From positions 1-11,348 of the forward strand of contig UZAN01042393.1 in assembly GCA_900618425.1 (NCBI GenBank): 11,348 bases of DNA, in the 5' to 3' direction. How positions within the stretch are numbered: position 1 is the first letter of the stretch; every line of letters begins with the position of its first letter. Source of the DNA: Echinostoma caproni (taxonomy: Eukaryota > Platyhelminthes > Trematoda > Plagiorchiida > Echinostomatidae). Below, one piece after another: positions 1 to 8,276 of the stretch. Under the pieces are notes generated by a model. That model saw only the letters and a program-made list of their open reading frames with translations. It was not told the DNA's origin and ran no database searches. A program made the translations under genes and the position numbers.

Positions 1-190
1 TGAGTGATGTTCGATGAGGGGCGTAAACAGGAGACAGCTGGGAGTAATCGAGGTTGAGAAGAAGGACTAGTCAGATGGGAAGGATCGTTTTCCAAATAGG
101 TATGAAAAAGCAAGAGGTTGAAGGTAAATTTGGGGAAAGGTGAGGAAACAGGAGGATATGTACGGTTTACAGAAACCGAGGTAAGCTTCT
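1..190. other. Purine-rich non-coding stretch, unassigned
   Basis: The plus strand is unusually rich in A and G, with repeated GGAGGA- and GAGGAAA-type words. I see no coding frame, and translation of the minus strand does not continue the reverse transcriptase that ends near 478. It may be flanking repeat sequence or the 5' part of a larger repeat that includes the SINE beginning at 198. Nothing more can be supported. Confidence 0.4.
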
Positions 191-202
191 AGTGAATGGT
201 GG

Positions 203-213
203 TGGCGCAGTGG
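203..213 (+). promoter_or_regulatory. Pol III internal promoter, A box-like
   Basis: TGGCGCAGTGG matches the A-box consensus TRGYNNAGYGG at every defined position. It sits 43 bases before a perfect B-box match (257-265), within the usual spacing for tRNA-type internal promoters. Whether it is still transcribed cannot be judged from sequence. Confidence 0.6.
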
Positions 214-256
214 TTTGGTCGTTGTCACTGGCGGGCTTTGGACCCTATGGTCCGAG

Positions 257-265
257 GTTCAACCC
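257..265 (+). promoter_or_regulatory. Pol III internal promoter, B box-like
   Basis: GTTCAACCC satisfies GWTCRANNC completely. It lies directly before the 3' strand of the 11-bp closing stem, where the T arm meets the acceptor stem in a tRNA. Confidence 0.6.
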
Positions 266-477
266 GCGCCACCACCACCTAACTTTGGTGATAGGCAGCT
301 CTGCTGTCGTCCGGTTCAATACCACGCCTAACCTACCGGGGCTTTATGTGGTTCGCCACTCCACGTCCCGGGGCTTAAGTTGCCGGTTTCCATCATTGAA
401 CAGAAAATCTTCGTGGCTATGGGATTCGCCCGTCTGCTGTTCATTACACTAAGGTGTGTAATAAAAAGAGATCGAGG

Positions 478-1224
478 TAGATAGAAATAGTTGGTCTACT
501 AGAGGAGTGTCTGTGTTCTAGAATTTGACGAAGAGCGGAGATGTGGTCGATACAGCCTCGACCAGGTCTAAAACCAGCCTGGTTCTCACACATGCACTCT
601 TCACGTATGACAGACCAACGATGTAGTATAGTACCAGCGAGAAGTTTAGAGACGATGTTGAATAAACTAATTTCTCTGCGGTTTTCACAAGAGGATCTAT
701 CACCTTTCTTGTAAATTGGTATGATTACCGATGCACACCATTGAGACCTCTTCCCTCTCCCACACTGAGCCCAGGAGTTTTGTTAACTCCGAGACTAAGG
801 CGGAGCTTCCATCCTTAAAAACCGATGAGGAGAGCCCGTCTGGGGCGGAAGCCTTATAGCTTTTGAGATAATTTAATTCTCGGGTAATCTCCATTTCAGA
901 TGGAGGACTGATGTCAACTGGCAGTATTTGTATGGATAAGGGCCAGCTGAATTGCGCCTTAAAATGTTCTGCCCAACGTTCAAGACGGCGTTGCTGAATA
1001 CGAATCAGTGTGCCGTTAGACTCCTTAATTACCTTACTTACACCTTTCCTTTGGCCTGTACTCCTAATTGAACAAAATAGATTGCGACTATTACCGATAG
1101 CTGCAGCGTTCTCCATCTATCTACACTTCTCTACCCTCCACTTCCTGCGGTCATTTCTCAGACTCTTGATGAGCAGGTGTTTAACGGATTTGCGCGCTAG
1201 ATTTGGCGCAAGGTAGATTACATC
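478..1224 (-). mobile_element. RTE-clade retrotransposon copy A, degenerate, RT N-terminal half
   Basis: Read on the minus strand, this begins in the linker before the reverse transcriptase (KSLRNDRRKW near 1160). It continues through MENAAAIGNSRNLF and ERWAEHFKAQFSWP, then the RT entry block with PPSE and the degenerate KASAPDGL (1116-700). After a frameshift it resumes with VIIPIYKKGDRSSCENRR, SKLLAGTILHR, ENQAGFRPGRGCIDHI and finally a motif like the catalytic -YLD- near 478. These are RTE-clade RT blocks 0 to A in the correct order. The endonuclease and the downstream palm, thumb and C-terminus are absent. The copy is 5'-truncated at about 1224, directly beside a GAAACT repeat. It stops at the SINE side near 478, and the remainder is not found at 1-190. 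Confidence 0.85.
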
Positions 1225-1236
1225 AGTTTCAGTTTC
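1225..1236 (-). repeat. (GAAACT)2, candidate 3' tail of RTE copy B
   Basis: The plus strand reads AGTTTC twice, which is GAAACT on the strand of the retroelements. The same hexamer repeat follows the C-terminus of copy C at 3464-3481. RTE elements commonly end in a short tandem repeat rather than poly(A). The position between the remains of copy B and the start of copy A fits a terminal tail, but this is inference. Confidence 0.45.
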
Positions 1237-1423
1237 ATTGTTTACAGCCAGATTACCTCTCTTGCAATGAACGCTCCGTGCGCAGTGACATACTATTCTC
1301 CGGTAGAAGTAGATATTCCATCCTGTATTCAATCACCTAATCTGAAAAATATCAGAAAGTGGACGGTGAAACACAAAGAATCTGTTATTACAGTTGTCTA
1401 CTTTTTCCATTTTAACTGTTCCA

Positions 1424-2559
1424 CCTTTTCACTCCGTGCAAAGGGCATCCCGAATGAAGTTACAGAACAGGTGCGCTTTGTGCTTCCTTCGTACATTCAA
1501 ACAGGCATACGATGTCATCAGCGTACTCTAGATCGCACAGCTTTTCTCCAGCTGCCCATTCAATACCGACGTTTTGGAGACCACTAAGTGCGTTCTCCAG
1601 TATTTCGTCTACTACGAAATTGAACAGGAATGGCTAAATAGGGCACCCTTGACGGGCGCCGCTCCTGGTTTCGAACGACTTACTTAGCCCACCATAAACC
1701 CTTAAGCTACCAGATGTATACAAGTACAGCGACCGCAAAATGATCCCTTCTTGAAGATCGGGTCGATCAACGATTCACCCCAGAACATAGGGATACGCTC
1801 TTCCGTCCAAATGCTGCGAAGCAAGCTAGTACTTGAGGCAACAATAGAATCACCGATCACCTTGAAAAGAATGGGGAGAAGCCTATCAGGTCTGGCTGCC
1901 TTTCCTTTNTTCCTTTCTTTAATGATTAAATGCAGCTTCGTACATCCGATTCTGATGGGGGCTCGCATGTTACCACCCATGGAGTTTCCACCGCAATCGC
2001 TGGAATGACCACATTAGCACTGGACCTATTGATTTGTTCACTAAAATACTCTGCCCAGCGATCAATTCGTTGTTCTTTATTGTGGATACTCTGTCCACTT
2101 CTATCGCAAATGATCTCACTGACCGGTATGCGATGACCTCCGGTGCTGCGTATCAGGTGAAATAGTCTTTGACTAGTCCATTATGCAGAAGCTACCTCCA
2201 TTTCACTAGCTATTTGGGCCAACCAGTTTCCGCGATCTTTCTTAAGGTTATTCCTGAGCCGTCGCAGGCGACATCGGTCCTTATGTTGATCCTGGCTGGT
2301 TGGTGTCTTTCGCTTTTGATCCATCGGGATTACTGACTCCTGAGAGATCCAATGCCTTCGGCAAACTTCGGGATCAGTCCTACAAGCAAAGTTTGCTGCT
2401 GAGTGCATCGTGATTCTAATCTGATTCCACTGTTGGTCTACTCCACTATGTCGCGGTTCTCCTAGCTCCTGTCCCGGCTTCTCATCGTAACGTGCACACA
2501 GCTGGATCGCGCAGACGATGATGAGCTAATTGAGTAGACGATTTATGTCGATTAGTCGA
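1424..2559 (-). pseudogene. Linker and reverse transcriptase remnant of RTE copy B
   Basis: Minus-strand translation gives the linker ending in NNLKKDRGNWLAQIASEMEV (2408-2181). After a stop come RLFHLIRSTGGHRIPVSEII and RIDRWAEYF. Following a frameshift near the ambiguous base at 1909 comes KAARPDRLLPILFKVIGD, then RSIWTEERIP and PIFKKGS. The sequence then jumps to LRSLYLYTSGSLRVYGGLS, FETRSGARQGCPI, a stop, FLFNFVVDEILENAL and EYADDIVCLFE. YADD, the catalytic palm motif, is intact at 1525-1514. The frame decays after FGMPFARS near 1440. RT blocks 1 to 3 between PIFKKGS and LRSLY are deleted. It would have copied the element RNA but is now dead. Confidence 0.87.
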
Positions 2560-3345
2560 AAAGTGAAGCATATCAGAACTAGTGCATGATCCGACTCAAC
2601 TCAGGTGGACCAATAGGATCTGCAATTTTCTACTAAACCACGCCAACTGTAGCTTACAGCTGCTTGGTCAATTTGGGTCAATGTGCCCGTTGAACTAGAA
2701 CACCATGTAGTCCTTCGCCGAGAGCTGTGTCGAAAGTTGATGCTAGATAAGAACAGCCGGTGATCCGCGCAGAACTGAAGCAGTCGATCACCGTTGTCTG
2801 TTCGCTGGGTGGGAAGAGGGAAATGTCGCCTTAGACAGGCTTCGGATGCGCTCAGATTTCCAACCTGCGCATTAAAATCACCTGCCAGCACTATAATATC
2901 AGAGTCGCGGCTCAACCGAATCAGTTCGTCGAGTTTGTCGTAAAATTCGTCCTTTTGTGAAGCGGGACTGCAGTTGGTTGGTGCATACGCGGAAATTATG
3001 AACAAACACCTTTTGGTGTTGCTACCCTTTCGAACACTAACTGAACTCTGTAGCCTCATTGCGCACAATAGGCTATTGATGGGTATCGAATCTATCATAG
3101 AGTCTTCAGCTTCATCGTTTGGTACGATACCTACATCACGCTGACCCGGTAAGCGGGCTTCGTCGTCTCCTGATGCGCGGAGGAAGTACCTCAAGGACAG
3201 ACCCGGCGCACTCAAGTGGCTTATAATGCCAGTATCCTGTATTCGTGTCTCCGATACGCAAAATTAATCGACTTTTAGAAATTGCATTGTAACCGCAAGA
3301 CGCACTTGTTGACCCACCGCACGTCGAAACCCCCCAGATTGAGAG
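2560..3345 (-). pseudogene. AP-like endonuclease domain of RTE copy B
   Basis: This is the endonuclease that would nick target DNA for target-primed reverse transcription. The frame from 3215 to 2601 (204 residues) shows SAYAPT at residues 75-80, the exonuclease-endonuclease-phosphatase signature GDFNAQVG at 112-119, RTDNGDRLL at 138-146, TTW at 169-171 and QID at 181-183, ending in NCRSYWST. A stop at 2603-2601 interrupts the domain just before ESDHALV, whose Asp-His pair (2591-2586) corresponds to the catalytic C-terminal histidine motif. The N-terminal part (3345-3216) is recognisable only in other frames, with stops. The likely ancestral QIDH is QIDQ here. It is inactive as it stands. Confidence 0.85.
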
Positions 3346-3463
3346 GTTAACGAGGCTTCAGAATCTGAACTTTATTTACAAGAAAGCTAGTTACAGCGTT
3401 ATTTGACAAAGACCTATTGCGATTGACGACCAAGTTGTTTAAGGGATTGTTACGTGTCGGAAT

Positions 3464-3481
3464 AGTTTCAGTTTCAGTTTG
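3464..3481 (-). repeat. (GAAACT)~3, candidate 3' tail of RTE copy C
   Basis: AGTTTC is repeated almost three times on the plus strand (the last unit ends in G), so GAAACT on the element strand. It lies about 130 bases beyond the stop codon of copy C and matches the shorter repeat at 1225-1236. Confidence 0.5.
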
Positions 3482-4485
3482 AACAACCATTAACCACGCA
3501 TATTCGAGCGCCGGTTTTGGTTGCTGTCTTTTGGCTGCCCATTTGGGATGAAGAATAGGAGAAAAAAGAAAAGTTGAAAGTGGATTCGAAAAGAAAATGG
3601 AGAAGTTCAGTGGTCTAAGGTTGTAAAGAAATTGAGGAGATGCACGAACGCCACTGTTTACGACACCCAGCCATATCACTCAGTGTCTCTAACCATCGGT
3701 TACGATCATCCCGAGGTCCCCAGCCAGGGAGCCTAACAGGACCTATGTGACCCAGTTACCTGCTTAGGGTTTTCATACCCTCGTGCCAGGTCTCAACTTG
3801 ACCACCCTTGGCTTTTTTCCACTCGGTATCTGCTTCGGCGAACATCGCTCGCCGTGGTAACCTACCTGGTGACATGCGTAACACATGTCCCAGCCAACGT
3901 AATCTATGGAGGTCGACCACTTACTCCAGTGGGCGACCGTATTTACCCAAAACTCTGCCCCTAACCTCAGCATTGCTCATCCGGCTACCCCACCAGACAC
4001 ATGCAATGCAACGTGTCGGAATAAGGGGTAAAAGGATAGGGTTGGTTACGGAGGACAAAGAGTTAAACAACGGTTGTGCAAGCACAGGCTCCTGTCAGTC
4101 TTGAACAAGCAGTTTACACTTTGATGGTACAAAGTACATACCATACCTGGATACCTAGATCGCCAAGCGGTTCAAGCGTGTTGGACTACTTTTGTGTTGT
4201 CACCCAACGAGACAATATCATCGGCCTATTCTAAGACAACATCTCTGTTCTCTGATGGGAGTTTGACTCCACCGTTTACTAGACCGGACAAAGCATTCTG
4301 TAGAACATCCTCTGTGACAAAGTTTAAACGGAATGTGGATATAGGGTGGCCTTGTCGAACTCCACTGGAGACCGCAAAAGGTGACAGAAGCTGGCCTTAG
4401 GCTCTAACCTGACCCGTGCAATTACGAGAACTTGGGACGACGATTTGCGCTGTTTAATCGGTCCGGTCATGGACACGCCTTATAT
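3464..4485 (-). mobile_element. RTE-clade retrotransposon copy C, RT palm plus C-terminus and 3' end
   Basis: On the minus strand, copy C opens near 4485 in the RT and gives FAVSSGVRQGHPIS, then EDVLQNALSGLVNGG. The palm motif follows at 4228-4217 with its tyrosine codon replaced by TAG, leaving ADD. After frameshifts come SRYGMYFVPSKCKLLVQD (near 4110) and RMSNAEVRGRVLG. The typical C-terminal domain then appears: RLRWLGHVLRMSPGRLPRRA, MFAEADTEWKKAKGGQ, RLPGWGPRD and WLETLSDMAGCRKQWRSC, ending at a stop at 3617-3615. About 100 residues expected between the lysine-rich block and SNAEV are missing. The stretch 3614-3482 looks like the 3' untranslated region, followed by a GAAACT repeat. Confidence 0.85.
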
Positions 4486-4833
4486 TTGACTGTCAGTTTG
4501 TTATTCGCCACCCACTACAAAACAACAGTAAAGTGAATAACACCAAAAAATAGCTGCTGGTGATGAAATTGCGAGTACGCATCTGTAACATTTGAGTGAA
4601 TTGAGGAGAATTCATTCATTAATTGAGGGAAGAAAAGAATCGCGTCTACCGTTGAACTATTCATCTGTACAGGCTAGAATAATTTTCAGATCCCTAGCAA
4701 TTACAGTCGACTATGTTTACGAATACCTGTTTTCTTTTTTTACCCTGATCGCTTTCAGTCAAGTTACATACGAACCAAGAGCTGGTCGATACTATGCTTA
4801 TTTTTTTCTTTCATTCCCTCTCGCTGTTCCTAG
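4486..4833. other. Non-coding region leading to a splice acceptor
   Basis: No retroelement or coding frame is recognisable here. A 7-bp inverted repeat GTTATTC/GAATAAC lies at 4500-4506 and 4535-4541. From about 4797 the plus strand becomes pyrimidine-rich and ends in TTCCTAG at 4827-4833, a good 3' splice site for the F-BAR exon that follows. The region is therefore probably the 3' end of an upstream intron whose 5' exon is outside the window. No convincing first exon with an ATG was found here. Confidence 0.5.
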
Positions 4834-4949
4834 GATCAAGGTGATGGAGTGTTTAAACAATTGAACGAACAGCTTAACACAACCGACGCATATCTAAAGC
4901 TTCTTTCGGAGGTACAAAAACTTCAACATGATTTTGGTAAACGACTCAG
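4834..4949 (+). CDS. F-BAR (FCH) domain protein, internal exon 1 of 3 visible
   Basis: The exon reads DQGDGVFKQLNEQLNTT, then a helix with LKLLSEVQKLQHDFGKRL, 38 codons plus two bases. The pattern of a spaced Leu/Lys-rich helix ending in fGKrLrkLA resembles the FCH signature at the start of F-BAR domains, where families usually read Y-x-K-x-L-x-x-L. F-BAR proteins dimerise into a curved coiled-coil module that binds and tubulates plasma membrane during endocytosis and links it to actin. The acceptor is TTCCTAG; an alternative acceptor at 4839-4840 would trim seven bases and change phase. The donor is CAG|GTATGT at 4950. The split codon AG|A restores arginine across the next intron. No start methionine is visible, so at least one upstream exon lies elsewhere. 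Confidence 0.75.
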
Positions 4950-5000
4950 GTATGTTCCTCGATTAAATGCTAGGATCCCAATCTGATTTCTGCATAACAG
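4950..5000 (+). other. 51-base GT..AG intron
   Basis: It begins GTATGT and ends TGCATAACAG. Removing it joins L-R-K-L-A in frame through a split arginine codon, giving the conserved end of the FCH motif. Such very short introns are common toward the 5' ends of flatworm genes. Confidence 0.8.
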
Positions 5001-5364
5001 AAAGTTGGCAGCAGCTTCTATCCCCAAGAAGAAAACAGGTCCCGAGGATGCCACTGTTAATGTGGCTTTTGGTGCTTTGGCTCAACAATTGTCAAATATG
5101 GGTGCGGTTATGGAGGCCGGCGCCAAGGATCTGAATGAACAAGTCCTAACTGGTCTCAAGTCGTTTTATGACAGTGATAAACGGGAGCTAGAAAACAAGC
5201 GAAACGATTCGGCCAAGTTAGCCAATAATGTGGACCAATTGCGGAAACAACTGGAAACCGCATGGCAAAAGTATGTAACTGCGTTCAAAGAGAAGCAAAA
5301 AGCGTACGATAATTGGATCAAAGCGGAGGGAGATTTGCAATTACCACGAATTGAACAGCAAAAG
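5001..5364 (+). CDS. F-BAR domain protein, internal exon 2 of 3 visible (coiled-coil core)
   Basis: This exon supplies 121 codons after completing the split arginine. After KLAAASIPKKKTGPEDATVN it runs as long amphipathic helices rich in Lys, Glu and Gln: AFGALAQQLSNMGAVMEAG, LNEQVLTGLKSFYDSDKREL, then RNDSAKLANNVDQLRKQLE and WQKYVTAFKEKQKAYDNWI, ending RIEQQK. The heptad-like spacing, the order of helices and the Y-x-x-A-x-K-E-K-x-K-A-Y stretch match the F-BAR helical bundle, by eye closest to the PSTPIP and CIP4/FBP17 groups. The subfamily is not certain. Any SH3 or RhoGAP domain would lie downstream of the window. The donor is AAAG|GTAATC at 5365, phase 0. An ATG-like start at 5005 is only an in-frame TTG and is not a real start. 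Confidence 0.82.
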
Positions 5365-5399
5365 GTAATCACTGCCTTGCACCGTTTCTCAATCTAATA

Positions 5400-7085
5400 A
5401 GTGGTTTGGGTTGGTTGCTTCCTGTTTTTTTCTTGTCATTGAAACTGCAGCATCTTGTGCTCTCGAGTCGATGGGCGTTGTGGATAGTTATACTTTTAGG
5501 CAACTTTCTATTAATTAAGGATTCGTCGTCTTCATAGAGAAATACACGAAGAGTCGTGAAAAATGATACAGAGTGAAATTCCCAAAATCACCCGATTTTC
5601 GACCTCAACAATGCACCTCTACCTCTAGCACAATTAAGTGATAACAGGATGATGCTAATGGCCCCAGTCAGTGCCACATCCGTACATTGATGATTTCAAT
5701 GGTGATTTGTGGTGTTTTATTGCAGAGAGATAGTTTTCCAAGTGAAAACTCGCTGTCTCCGGGTATAAGCGCTGTCTGTAGTCCTCGGGATATACCATAA
5801 ACTACATTGTGAGGATGACTCGTTTTTGTGTGTATTCTATGATTTAGTTGATTTCAGACACCATTGAACGAAAGCGGACTGGGAGCCAGTTCAAAATGTT
5901 TGCGATAGAGCAACTAACCTACTAAAGCCTCACGTCACTATTTCTCGGTTCGAGCAATATTAACTTCTATAATTTGGCTTATACTTTCAAAAAAGAACCA
6001 ACATATGACTGAGGTACATTGTGGCAAACACTTCGATCACGTCTCCGCGGATATAAATACAGCAGTTTCAAGGAATCGTTATTTGTGAAGGAGAGTAATC
6101 AATGTTTAGCAGCCCAAAATTTCTGCTCAATTACGGAAAAGCGGGGAATTTGTTTTACAATCAAGATGCAACCACAATTGGTAAGCCTTTCTCGATCAAA
6201 TTTCACATCCACTTCCGCTATTCAGCAAATCTAATTTGTCACCTGCTGCAGTCAAAACTGGCTTCTCTTTGCGGTCGACTGGCTTTAAAGCGTAAAGCCA
6301 AGTGACTGACTGCCTGAGAAAACCGCATGCATGCCTAATGTTTTCACGTGTTGCATAATCAAGCCACGATGTGGATTATTATTGTTGTCATATAGTCCTC
6401 TTTTTTGTCGTGTTCTATGCTGAAGGAAGTGTACCATATACATTTGTTTCACATGTTGCTACACATTTTCTGGTGCTCGTTTAAACATACATACCAAACA
6501 GGTAAAAATGTTCTGCTTGTCTGATACTTAATTCCCAATGGCACTGTCCTGCAAAGCGATAAGCCGTCGTCCCATTGCTGGCAAAAAAATGAGGACAAAC
6601 AAGTATAGTGTTTAAATAAAATTTTGATTTCCAAATTTCAAGCAGGTCTCAATACGTCTGTCACAAATATCGTTTTTCAGAACAGGCAAGAGGATTTAGG
6701 AAACGATGGATCATTTTGAGGTTATGCCTCGCCAACGTAAGGTCAAACTTCGCCGTACAAGAAAAGTCATAGGAGAACCAAAGATCTTATCATTGGTTGA
6801 TCAATGCAAATGTGATGCAATCTGATTTTAAAGGAAAATCCTTTCACCTTGTAAGCACCTGTTTAAGGTTACGTCCAAGTCTAACACCCGAATACTTTGC
6901 ACGTCTGACTTTGCTGATTGATTTTCCTTCAATCTGTGCGTTTTCAGGCGAAGGTGAAGAGTAGTTCAGGGTAGGAACACAGTGTATGAATTTGTCAGAT
7001 TAAGACCACGTGAAGTAAATTACACACCAAGACGAGACATACCAGTGTTGAATTTTTCACATGTACGCAAACTACAGAACTTGAC

Positions 7086-7086
<1 letters not shown>
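5400..7086. other. Intronic sequence without recognisable elements
   Basis: This is AT-leaning unique-looking sequence. Short open frames near 6019-6305 and 6449-6634 have no recognisable motif and no supporting splice sites. A small basic frame at 6707-6829 (about 40 codons, MDHFEVMPRQRKVKLRRTRK at its start) follows an acceptor-like TTTTTCAG but matches nothing known to me. A hairpin lies at 6278-6303. Confidence 0.5.
6278..6303. repeat. Short inverted repeat (hairpin)
   Basis: TGGCTTTA at 6280-6287 pairs perfectly with TAAAGCCA at 6293-6300 around a five-base loop. Two further pairs (A6278-T6303, C6279-G6302) can form across one bulged A. It is intronic and may be chance. Confidence 0.4.

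Positions 7087-7123
<37 letters not shown>
7087..7123 (+). repeat. (TG)n microsatellite, 18.5 units
   Basis: This is an uninterrupted alternating TG run of 37 bases within the large intron. It should be length-polymorphic between individuals. No functional role is implied. Confidence 0.97.
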
Positions 7124-7125
<2 letters not shown>

Positions 7126-8276
7126 AGTAGGTCACCAATTCTAGGCATTAAATGAAAGGGTGATAAGACGAGACTTGCAGTACACCCGAATACTTGAAAG
7201 TGACGCTGTTGAATATCGTTTAGAGAAGTAATCTCTCAGTTATTCAGGAACACAAGAGGGATAGCCAAAAACACTTTAGCTTGTTAAAGAGAACAAAACA
7301 GAGCACAGAATCAAAAATCGAAGAATAATCAAAAAAGCACCGCATTCATTTTTGCTTTCTCATTCAGTGTCTTATGCACAAAATGAGCAAAAGAAGAGAC
7401 AACATTCAGTGCACAGTGGATTGTCTGCTAACCGATAACTGTCATTGAGGATGGTGAGGGATAACTGAAGACTTTATAGAACTGATCGCTTCATCAATTT
7501 TAAGTCAGAAAAAAATGAGAGCAGTTTTGAATTCGGGACTTATGCTGTACTTTTGAGAAAGGTCGTCGTTCTTTCCGGACGCGACTACTCAGGAATGGCT
7601 CGTAGTTCAAGTGAAAGATTATACGTGGCGCTGATTCTGCACAGAGTCTAAGGGGTGTCTTACTGAAATTATCTGGAGTGGCCACAGATGATGCCTTAGA
7701 AGAACGTAAAGGCTTGTACGTTTCACTGGGAGAGATCGTTTCAAACGAGGAAGGGATGTTGAAAAAACTCGGAATTGAGTAATTTGGGTAAGTGTCAGGC
7801 GAAGTTTGAATGAATACAGTACTCAACTTCTGCCTGACGAGCGGCGAGAACCACGAAACCGGTCGTGTGCCTCCAGAGAAATTTTGTCCAGTCATTCACA
7901 TATTACTGATTATGAAATTATTCTATAAAGACGGTTAAATTAGGTTTGTTGTGGTTAGTAGAATCTAACTCACCTATAAAACACCGAATCATAGCATTTA
8001 TTCTTCAGTGGACTGGCTCTGAAAGAGCTGTCTTTCAATAGTCACTCGGAGTTGCAAACGCGGTATATATATATACCAATATTTACAGATACGGCGCTAA
8101 AATAACCATGATTTGAAAAAGAGCTACAGTAACAGAATAAGAGAGAAAACTAAAACAGTCAATTATTACGATAACAACTTTGTTGCTTGTTTACTACACA
8201 CCGTTTCCAACTTTTTTGTCCGTTTGCCTTATTTTTGAAATGGAATAGAGAAAAGGGTGCATTCACACCACCGACT
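7124..8276. other. Intronic sequence, no confident gene
   Basis: The left part is A-rich. A 131-codon open frame on the minus strand (7895-7500) is Ser/Pro/Phe-rich with no recognisable domain. A frame of that length is expected by chance in a window this size, so I do not call it a gene. A 16-base perfect AT palindrome lies at 8062-8077. A sequence resembling a hammerhead ribozyme core lies at 7834-7864. Confidence 0.45.
8062..8077. repeat. Perfect 16-bp AT palindrome
   Basis: GGTATATATATATACC is its own reverse complement. It may simply be a short (TA)n microsatellite flanked by GG and CC. Confidence 0.6.

Larger units (their letters stand above)
198..460 (+). mobile_element. tRNA-like SINE (pol III-type short interspersed repeat)
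   Basis: The head folds like a tRNA-related unit. GGTGGTGGCGC at 198-208 is an exact inverted repeat of 266-276, giving an 11-bp closing stem. Inside it, a 5-bp hairpin GGACC/GGTCC lies at 240-253. TGGCGCAGTGG at 203-213 fits the pol III A box (TRGYNNAGYGG), and GTTCAACCC at 257-265 fits the B box (GWTCRANNC). A second B-box-like GTTCAATAC lies downstream near 314. The body to about 460 is non-coding and contains CCGGGGCTT twice (336-344, 368-376). CGAGGTA occurs at 177-183 and again at 473-479, a possible target-site duplication. The open frame across 192-452 is incidental. The 3' limit is approximate, and the family name is unknown to me. Confidence 0.68.
1237..3345 (-). mobile_element. RTE-clade retrotransposon copy B, endonuclease plus RT, internally deleted
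   Basis: This is the most complete copy on the left. On the minus strand it runs from the start of the apurinic/apyrimidinic-type endonuclease (about 3345) through that domain, a linker, the RT N-terminus and the RT palm to about 1424. A probable 3' untranslated remnant then runs to a GAAACT repeat. Between PIFKKGS (near 1743) and LRSLY (near 1725) the sequence jumps over roughly 120 residues expected in this family, including the block with the first catalytic aspartate. Several stops and frameshifts also break it, and the C-terminal part of the ORF is missing, so it cannot be active. Start and end points are approximate to tens of bases. Confidence 0.85.

Noticed and set aside
198..276. A genuine tRNA gene
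   Set aside because: A and B boxes and a closing stem are present, but the stem is 11 bp, the T-arm stem does not pair properly and no clear anticodon arm can be assigned. A tRNA-derived SINE fits better.
192..452. 86-codon plus-strand open frame
   Set aside because: It lies wholly on the tRNA-like SINE with its inverted repeat and pol III boxes. The translation has no recognisable domain.
1267..1587. 106-codon plus-strand open frame
   Set aside because: It is antisense to the RT palm of copy B, whose minus-strand motifs (GCPI, FLFNF, YADD) explain the sequence.
3347..3679. 110-codon minus-strand frame
   Set aside because: It is in a different frame from the C-terminus of copy C and spans its 3' untranslated region. 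It has no domain.
3808..4400. Plus-strand frames of 98 and 68 codons
   Set aside because: They are antisense shadows of the copy C C-terminal domain and RT palm.
4592..4864. 90-codon plus-strand frame upstream of the F-BAR exon
   Set aside because: It runs through the polypyrimidine tract and splice acceptor and ends out of frame with the F-BAR exon. It has no ATG start in context.
6019..6305. Two overlapping small frames in the intron
   Set aside because: They are short, without motifs, and not supported by splice sites or phase.
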